This document shows, piece after piece, positions 31,500 through 36,281 of a DNA stretch of 36,281 nucleotides. The notes beneath the pieces were generated by a model that was given only the letters and a program-made list of their open reading frames with translations, was not told the DNA's origin and made no database searches. Source of the DNA: JAIPEK01 sp041685935 (GTDB taxonomy: Bacteria > Desulfobacterota > Desulfobacteria > Desulfobacterales > Desulfobacteraceae); contig JAWLES010000004.1 in NCBI GenBank assembly GCA_041685935.1, positions 1-36,281 of the forward strand. Direction: 5' to 3'. The position numbers and the translations under genes are program-made. The first letter of the stretch is position 1. Each line of letters starts with the position of its first letter.

Positions 31500-33539
31500 T
31501 TATTCACCTTTAAATTCAGGTTTTTTCCGTCCGGCTGAAGTGAGCCCCTCCAGGCAGTCCTTTGTTGAGAAAACATCCGCAAGCCTGGAAAGTTCGATTT
31601 CGACTCCCTGTTCGATCCCGGAGTCCGCCTGAAGATCAATGATCTTATCAGCCTCTTTTAATGCAATCGGGGCCTTAAATCCCAGTTTTTTCAGGATTTT
31701 TCGGCCGAGTTCCCGGTCCACGCCCTCCGGCGGTTCTCCCTTAAGCATTTTTTTGGCATTATCACGGGTGCAGGCAGCGGCAAAATCTTTGAATGAGTCC
31801 GGGATTTCACGTCTTCCGTATTTGTCGGGCAGGGTTGCCTCGGCAAGTGCTTTTACTTCTGTTTCAAGGCTTCCCGGATCTATGACCGAGGAGACTATGC
31901 CCAGCTCCTTAAGCTCGCGGGCCTTCAGGACGGCCCCGGTGAAGGTGTAGTATCTGGCAAGCTCAGGACCCGCCTGTTTTGCCAGCCTAAGCATTCCCCC
32001 GAGCCCGGGATAAATACCGATACCTGTTTCAGGGAAGGCCATGGATCCATTTTCTGTTGCGATAACAGCCTGGGCGGCAAGGGCAAGCTCGCTTCCTCCG
32101 CCCATGGAGAGTCCGTCAAGAAAAGCTATTACCGGTTTGGGAGCGGTTTCCATCTTCAAAAGCACTTCGTGGCCCCTCCGGGTGAACGTTACGATATCTT
32201 CAATCCTTCCGGATTTGATCTTTTTAATGAAAAACGAGATGTCAGCCCCGGCAATAAAAGTTTTGCCCGCACCCTGTATAACGATAATATCCACGTCCGG
32301 GTCCTGGATTGCCCTGTCAAGATTTCCGTCCAGCTGCCGGACAACCGTTTCGTTGAGTGCGTTCATGGCTTCGGGCCGGTTAATCGTGATATAGGCGATC
32401 CGGCTTTTTACTTCAAGATCCACCAGAGTGAATTCAAAATTTTTACCCGCCTGTTTCTGTTTTTCCAGAAGGGCGGGCATGGTGAATTCCCGGTACATTT
32501 CACAGATTTTTTTTACTGCATCATATGCTGCTTGAACTCCCAGGGCGTTCATCAGTTCAAACGGACCTCTGGCCCATCTCAGGCCTATTTTCGCTCCCCG
32601 GTCCGTGTCCTCGATTGTGGCGACTCCTTCATCCACAAGAGCTGCCGCCACCCCGAAGCATACACCGTAAAACCGTTCCTTGACCTTTTCTATTGCTGAC
32701 TCATCCACATTCCCTTTAAGGTTCCAGTCTTCCTTTTTCTCCATCTGTTCCACAAGGGTTCGGCAGGGTGCATAGAAACGCCCGAGTTCGTTGCCGAGCG
32801 TGGTGGCTGAATGTACTGCAATAGGTATCCCTGTGACGTTCATGAGCTGAAACGGCCCCATGCCGATCCGGAAAGCCTGTTTAGCCCCTTCCTCGATTGT
32901 GGGAATGTCTGCATATTTCTGTTCGAGCATTCTTGCCGCCTCGTTGAGAAACGGTACGAAAAACCGGTTTACGGCGAATCCCGGCGAATCCTTGACGACA
33001 ATCGGTGTTTTCGCATGCAGCTTTGCCGCAAGAATGCATTTTCCCAGGGTTTCCCTGGAGGTTTTGTCCGCCGGGATGATCTCGAGAAGCCTGTTTTTGG
33101 CGGGGTGATAAAAGTAGTGCATTCCGATGAAACGGTCCGGCCTTGATGTGGCATCTGCAAAATCCTTCACATAGAAACTGGATGTGTTGGTGGCGAATAT
33201 CGTCTTTTGATCGCAGAGTGAATCAAGTTTTTTAAACAGGTCGGTTTTCACGGATTTATCTTCAAAAACCGCTTCTATGACAATGTCGGACCCTTTTACG
33301 GCTTCCATGTCGGTGGTTCCGGTTATCCCGGACATGATCTCTTCGACCTTTTCCTGCGTAAAAAGCCCCCGGTCGATTCCCTGCTCCAAAAGGCTTCTTA
33401 TGGTTTCCATTCCCCGCTTGACAAAGGCTTCGTCTATATCCAGCAGGATAACATCAATACCTTCCTGGGCGAGTTTCTGGGCGATGCCGCTGCCCATGTT
33501 ACCTGCGCCGATGACACTGATACGGTTTATCTGTGCCAT
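31500..33539 (-). CDS. 3-hydroxyacyl-CoA dehydrogenase / enoyl-CoA hydratase fusion
   Basis: A 679-residue bifunctional beta-oxidation enzyme with the dehydrogenase first, unlike FadB where the hydratase leads. Residues 6-370: NAD motif VIGAGNMGSGIAQKLA, catalytic His141 (GMHYFYHP) and Glu153 (LLEII), Asn191 in DSPGFAVNRF, and a repeated C-terminal helical domain ending at ARGPFELMNALG. Residues about 372-679: crotonase fold with oxyanion-hole GADISFF (431-437) and catalytic Glu484 (GGGSELALA) and Glu504 (AFPETGIGIYPGLGG). It hydrates a 2-enoyl-CoA and oxidises the 3-hydroxyacyl-CoA. It is the promoter-proximal gene of the nine-gene operon, preceded by AAAGGAGGG. The 27-bp motif lies 128 nt upstream. 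Confidence 0.94.
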   Translation of the reverse strand: MAQINRISVIGAGNMGSGIAQKLAQEGIDVILLDIDEAFVKRGMETIRSLLEQGIDRGLFTQEKVEEIMSGITGTTDMEAVKGSDIVIEAVFEDKSVKTDLFKKLDSLCDQKTIFATNTSSFYVKDFADATSRPDRFIGMHYFYHPAKNRLLEIIPADKTSRETLGKCILAAKLHAKTPIVVKDSPGFAVNRFFVPFLNEAARMLEQKYADIPTIEEGAKQAFRIGMGPFQLMNVTGIPIAVHSATTLGNELGRFYAPCRTLVEQMEKKEDWNLKGNVDESAIEKVKERFYGVCFGVAAALVDEGVATIEDTDRGAKIGLRWARGPFELMNALGVQAAYDAVKKICEMYREFTMPALLEKQKQAGKNFEFTLVDLEVKSRIAYITINRPEAMNALNETVVRQLDGNLDRAIQDPDVDIIVIQGAGKTFIAGADISFFIKKIKSGRIEDIVTFTRRGHEVLLKMETAPKPVIAFLDGLSMGGGSELALAAQAVIATENGSMAFPETGIGIYPGLGGMLRLAKQAGPELARYYTFTGAVLKARELKELGIVSSVIDPGSLETEVKALAEATLPDKYGRREIPDSFKDFAAACTRDNAKKMLKGEPPEGVDRELGRKILKKLGFKAPIALKEADKIIDLQADSGIEQGVEIELSRLADVFSTKDCLEGLTSAGRKKPEFKGE

Positions 33540-33666
33540 TATCCCTCCTTTTTGTTCAAGGTCTCAGAAAATCGTGATTAAGCGTCGGCCGAACGTACCG
33601 CCCTTTTTCGGTCAGGAAAAAACAGTACGCAGTTTGAGATACCGTTGTTTGTCATACGGATTTTAC

Positions 33667-33693
33667 CGCTATGATTTAGATACTTTTTAACTA
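33667..33693 (-). promoter_or_regulatory. 27-bp conserved motif, HAD-ECH-operon copy
   Basis: On the minus strand it is identical at 24 of 27 positions with 18864-18890; differences are at motif positions 5, 20 and 21. It is 128 nt before the HAD-ECH ATG and points toward that operon, mirroring the TRAP copy. The -10-like hexamer is CATAGC here. Upstream similarity extends weakly (GGTA-nn-GC at the same distance in both copies), 30 of 40 positions over the longer stretch. Confidence 0.65.
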
Positions 33694-33798
33694 TTTACGC
33701 ATTACCATTACCCTGAAACAAATGTCAAGGAAAAAAGATGAAGCTTTTTTAATTTACAGTTAACCGTTGACAGAGTTGCATATTTTGCTAAAGAGAAA

Positions 33799-33814
33799 GG
33801 GGGGGGGGAGGGGG
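33799..33814 (+). repeat. Poly-G tract (G10 A G5)
   Basis: Ten consecutive G, one A and five G lie about 50-70 nt before the DHFR-like start. Such tracts are prone to slippage and can fold as G-rich structures. The tract is non-coding, so length change would alter promoter spacing or the leader rather than a reading frame. Confidence 0.85.
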
Positions 33815-33866
33815 CATCTTTTTGTATGCCCCTGGATTAATGAATACTAAAGAGCGGGGTCCAATA

Positions 33867-34388
33867 GTGAAAGTTATACTTGTCATGGCCATGACCGTGG
33901 ATGGAAAGATCGGCAGAAATCCGCTCGAACCTGTGGACTGGACCGGGAGAGAGGACAAGAAGGAATTTGTCAGGATTACCCGTGATTCAGGGGTCATGAT
34001 CATGGGAGCCCGCACTTTCGATACCATTAAAAGGCCGCTTCCCGGCCGTAAAAATATCGTCATGACCCGGGATGAAAAAAGAATCTCCGATTCTCCCGAT
34101 CTTATATTCACCAGGGACAGCCCCGGCAGGATAATTGAATCCCTTGAAACAGAAGGTTTTCAAACCGCAGCTGTCATAGGAGGAGAAATTATCAATACGC
34201 TTTTTTTAAAGGAAAACCTGATCGACGAGATTTATCTGACCCTGGCCCCGAGGCTTTTCGGCAAAGGGTTGTCCATGTTCCACGAGTCTTTTGACGTAAG
34301 GGTAACACTAATGGATATTGTGAAACTGGATCAGTCAGCTGTTTTGTTGAAATATGCAGTGAAATCATGGATACCTTTTTCATCCTGA
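33867..34388 (+). CDS. Dihydrofolate reductase / RibD C-terminal domain-like protein
   Basis: A 173-residue NADPH-dependent reductase of the DHFR/RibD-C superfamily. VILVMAMTVDGKIGRN begins the fold; VMIMGARTFDTI and LPGRKNIVMTRDEKRI bind NADPH; AAVIGGEIINTLFLKENLIDEIYLTLAPRLFGKG is the characteristic second half. It could be a true DHFR or a RibD-type reductase; no deaminase domain is attached. Start is uncertain: GTG at 33867 (GCGGGG upstream, fold begins at once) or ATG at 33840. It leads a tight cluster (gaps of 22, 11 and 28 nt) with a membrane protein, a phosphodiesterase and cardiolipin synthase, which do not suggest a common pathway. Confidence 0.85.
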   Translation: MKVILVMAMTVDGKIGRNPLEPVDWTGREDKKEFVRITRDSGVMIMGARTFDTIKRPLPGRKNIVMTRDEKRISDSPDLIFTRDSPGRIIESLETEGFQTAAVIGGEIINTLFLKENLIDEIYLTLAPRLFGKGLSMFHESFDVRVTLMDIVKLDQSAVLLKYAVKSWIPFSS

Positions 34389-34410
34389 ATCCGGTATAAT
34401 CGAGAAACAT

Positions 34411-34824
34411 ATGACAGCCTGGATATCTGAAAATACAGCACTTCTGGTTATTGTGCCGGCAGCCTCTTTCGTGGTCTTTGCCGCTGGAATGGCGAGTCTT
34501 CCGTTTATTATCGGAATACTCCCGGAAAATTTTTTTATGGAAGACAGGAAACCCTGGTTCAGGTATCTGCCGCCCGGACTTTCCATTCTTGTTTTTGTGG
34601 CTAAAAATGTTCTGGGGGTGATTTTACTTTTTTTCGGCATTGCCATGCTGTTCACTCCGGGACAGGGGCTTTTGACCATTGTAGTGGGACTCGGTGCCAT
34701 GAATTTTCCTGGAAAACACCGGCTGGTATACAGAATTCTTTCGTTTAAGAGGCTGAGAAGCTTTTTGAACTGGCTAAGGAGGAAAAGAGGGGCAAGGGAG
34801 TTTTTATTTCCGTTCCCGGAATAG
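34411..34824 (+). CDS. PGPGW-type small membrane protein
   Basis: A 137-residue inner-membrane protein. Hydrophobic segments lie at about 8-37 (LLVIVPAASFVVFAAGMASLPFIIGI) and two at 58-98 surrounding LLFFGIAMLFTPGQGLLTIVVGLGAMNFPG, which resembles the PGPGW putative transmembrane family (PGPGWLTIIVGL). The C-terminus is strongly basic (RLRSFLNWLRRKRGAREF) and probably cytoplasmic. Function unknown. Neighbouring cardiolipin synthase may hint at an envelope role, but this is only position. Confidence 0.75.
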   Translation: MTAWISENTALLVIVPAASFVVFAAGMASLPFIIGILPENFFMEDRKPWFRYLPPGLSILVFVAKNVLGVILLFFGIAMLFTPGQGLLTIVVGLGAMNFPGKHRLVYRILSFKRLRSFLNWLRRKRGAREFLFPFPE

Positions 34825-34835
34825 AAGAGAGGTGT

Positions 34836-35594
34836 ATGGAAATCGTGACAGAGTCATACAGGTTTTTATTGTACAATATACGCTATGGGACCGGGTCCGG
34901 GTGGAAATTTCATACACCGGTTCCTTTCAGCGGCTACATGCGTAAATCGGCGGATGTTTTTCTCGAGATCGCTGATTTTGTCAAATCGTTTTCTCCTGAT
35001 ATTGTGGGACTGGTGGAAGTGGACGGCGGATCGGTGAGGTCGGACCGCGTCAACCAGGCGGAAAAGCTGGCAAGTGACCTGGGCCACTATTTTGTTTTTG
35101 AAACCAAATACTCAAAACCTCTCCTGACAAGGTTCGCACCCATTGTGCGGCGCCAGGGAAATGCCCTTCTGGTGAAAAACACCATACTGAGCCAGAAGTA
35201 CCATTATTTCGAGTGGGGGATCAAAAGGCTGATAATAGAGATTGAGCTTGAAAACGTGGTGCTCTTTCTGGTTCATCTTTCCATTCACTTCAGGAAACGT
35301 CAAAAGCAGCTCGTCCAGCTGAGCCGGCTTATCAATTCAATTCAAAAACCCGTGGTCGTGAGCGGAGATTTCAATATTTTCCTGGGACAAAGGGAGCTTG
35401 CACGGTTCCTTGCGGCAACAAAGCTTAAAAGCGCGAACACGTTCAACATGCTGACGTATCCAAGCGGAAATCCAAGATGGGAGCTGGATTTCATCTTTCA
35501 CAGCGACAACATCAGTATAGACAGGGTTCATGTTCCGAGTATAAGGTTATCCGACCATCTGCCGCTGGTCTGTGATTTTTCAATAGAAAAGTAA
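34836..35594 (+). CDS. Endonuclease/exonuclease/phosphatase (EEP) family protein
   Basis: A 252-residue metal-dependent phosphodiesterase of the EEP superfamily. The conserved catalytic residues are in order: NIRYG (Asn14), Glu in PDIVGLVEVDGG, GNALLV, VHLSIHF, VVSGDFNIF (Asp and Asn), LDFIFHS and the final SDHLPL (Asp-His). No signal peptide. Members cleave nucleic acids, phosphoinositides or sphingomyelin; the absence of a DNA-repair neighbour and the location before cardiolipin synthase leave lipid or nucleic-acid substrate open. RBS GAGAGG precedes the ATG. It is 11 nt after the PGPGW-type gene. Confidence 0.88.
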   Translation: MEIVTESYRFLLYNIRYGTGSGWKFHTPVPFSGYMRKSADVFLEIADFVKSFSPDIVGLVEVDGGSVRSDRVNQAEKLASDLGHYFVFETKYSKPLLTRFAPIVRRQGNALLVKNTILSQKYHYFEWGIKRLIIEIELENVVLFLVHLSIHFRKRQKQLVQLSRLINSIQKPVVVSGDFNIFLGQRELARFLAATKLKSANTFNMLTYPSGNPRWELDFIFHSDNISIDRVHVPSIRLSDHLPLVCDFSIEK

Positions 35595-35622
35595 AAGGGG
35601 AAACAAGGAAGCACTGAGCATA

Positions 35623-36281
35623 ATGGAACTCTGGATCTCAATTATTGTACTACTTCTGTACGTGTACATTTTCGTCACCACCATCTACCTTCTGCTTGAA
35701 AACCGGGAAAGTTCCACCACACTTGCCTGGCTTCTGGTTTTTATCTTTGTGCCCTTTTTCGGGATCGTATTCTATCTTCTTTTCGGGAGAGGGACCAAAA
35801 AAAATCGTACCCTCATCACTCCCCAGAACCTGGAAGGCCGTATACAGGGTATAGACGCCGGTATTGTGGATAAGCAGAAAATAGAAATGGAGTCCCTGGG
35901 AGCAAGGTATATGTCTTCAGGGCATCTCAAGCTGATGCGGCTTTTATACAGAAATTCCCATTCCATATTGACGCGCCGCAACAGTGTTAAACTCTTTTTC
36001 CAGGGAAAGGACAAGTTCGAGGTGCTGCTTGATGATTTTGAAAAGGCACAAAAGTATATTCACATGGAGTATTTTATATGGGAGGCTGACGATCTTTCCG
36101 ACAAGGTTGTTGAGATTCTAAGGCGAAAAGCCGCCCAGGGGGTTTGTGTCCGAATTCTATACGATTCGGTGGGAAACCACCTGTCCGGGAGATACCTGAA
36201 GCGCCTGCGGCGGGCGGGAATCCGGATTTATGCATATTACAACTACCTGTCTCTTTACAAGCTGCATACCCTCAATTACCG
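35623..36281 (+). CDS. Cardiolipin synthase-like phospholipase D protein, cut by window edge
   Basis: The first 219 residues are visible. Two membrane helices form the PLDc_N domain (about 4-27 IIVLLLYVYIFVTTIYLLLE and 32-56 TLAWLLVFIFVPFFGIVFYLLFG). Then comes the start of the first PLD domain: VKLFFQGKDKFEVLLDDFEKAQKYIHMEYFIWEADD and VRILYDSVGN, typical of ClsA-type enzymes that condense two phosphatidylglycerols. The sequence stops at KLHTLNYR, just before the first HxK(x)4D motif, so the active site is not seen. Start ATG at 35623 has AAGGA about 13 nt upstream, a weak distance. Confidence 0.9.
   Translation, partial: MELWISIIVLLLYVYIFVTTIYLLLENRESSTTLAWLLVFIFVPFFGIVFYLLFGRGTKKNRTLITPQNLEGRIQGIDAGIVDKQKIEMESLGARYMSSGHLKLMRLLYRNSHSILTRRNSVKLFFQGKDKFEVLLDDFEKAQKYIHMEYFIWEADDLSDKVVEILRRKAAQGVCVRILYDSVGNHLSGRYLKRLRRAGIRIYAYYNYLSLYKLHTLNY

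Larger units (their letters stand above)
33540..33866. other. Divergent intergenic region with 27-bp motif and G tract
   Basis: A 327-nt gap. It holds the leader of the HAD-ECH operon, the conserved motif (33667-33693) and a G10-A-G5 tract (33799-33814). A -35-like TTGACA (33767-33772) faces the DHFR-like gene without a clear -10. No gene is visible. Confidence 0.6.

Noticed and set aside
1..36281. Mobile elements, CRISPR arrays, tRNA or rRNA genes.
   Set aside because: No transposase or integrase motifs, spaced direct repeats, or tRNA/rRNA-like sequences were seen on either strand.

Overview
The window most resembles a chromosomal segment of a strictly anaerobic, sulfate-reducing Desulfobacterota (Desulfobacterales-like) bacterium. 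The grounds are a MetV/MetF pair of the Wood-Ljungdahl type linked to HdrA- and MvhD-like electron-transfer proteins, an eight-heme cytochrome c, a CoA-ligase / 2-hydroxyacyl-CoA-dehydratase-type catabolic operon, a TRAP transporter, a sigma-54 activator and several PAS two-component proteins. This placement is inferred from gene content. There is no rRNA, tRNA, CRISPR array, IS element or phage gene that I can support.

Layout. 1-3.7 kb (minus strand): signalling genes (histidine kinase, receiver protein, REC-PAS protein cut by the left edge) plus an AroE-like dehydrogenase that has lost its shikimate-binding residues. 3.9-8.3 kb (plus): a four-gene operon metV, metF, short HdrA-like protein, HdrA-MvhD fusion, probably a methylene-tetrahydrofolate reductase complex without HdrBC. 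8.35-12.4 kb (minus): a second, ordinary MetF with its own promoter, then a CoA-transferase/DegV pair. 12.75-17 kb (plus): PAS-type sigma-54 activator, octaheme cytochrome with a good -24/-12 promoter, and a lysine 2,3-aminomutase-type radical SAM enzyme. 17.06-18.48 kb (minus): three tandem Hsp20 genes.

18.8-33.7 kb is the most unusual part. A plus-strand operon (TRAP dctPQM, ACT protein, receiver protein) meets head-on, with a 10-nt gap, a nine-gene minus-strand operon: HAD-ECH fusion, PaaK-type ligase, PanE-like reductase, dehydratase activase, a single HgdB/BcrB-type subunit, a second acyl-CoA ligase, thiolase, GNAT, AcuA-like GNAT. The outer (promoter) ends carry the same 27-bp sequence (24/27 identical), each oriented toward its own operon and about 130-140 bp before the first start codon. 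I read this as one regulon for import, CoA activation, reductive dehydration or reduction, beta-oxidation and thiolysis of an organic acid, with acetyltransferases that may control the ligase. The substrate cannot be named from sequence.

33.8-36.3 kb (plus): a DHFR-like reductase behind a G10 tract, a small membrane protein, an EEP-family phosphodiesterase and the start of a cardiolipin synthase cut by the right edge.
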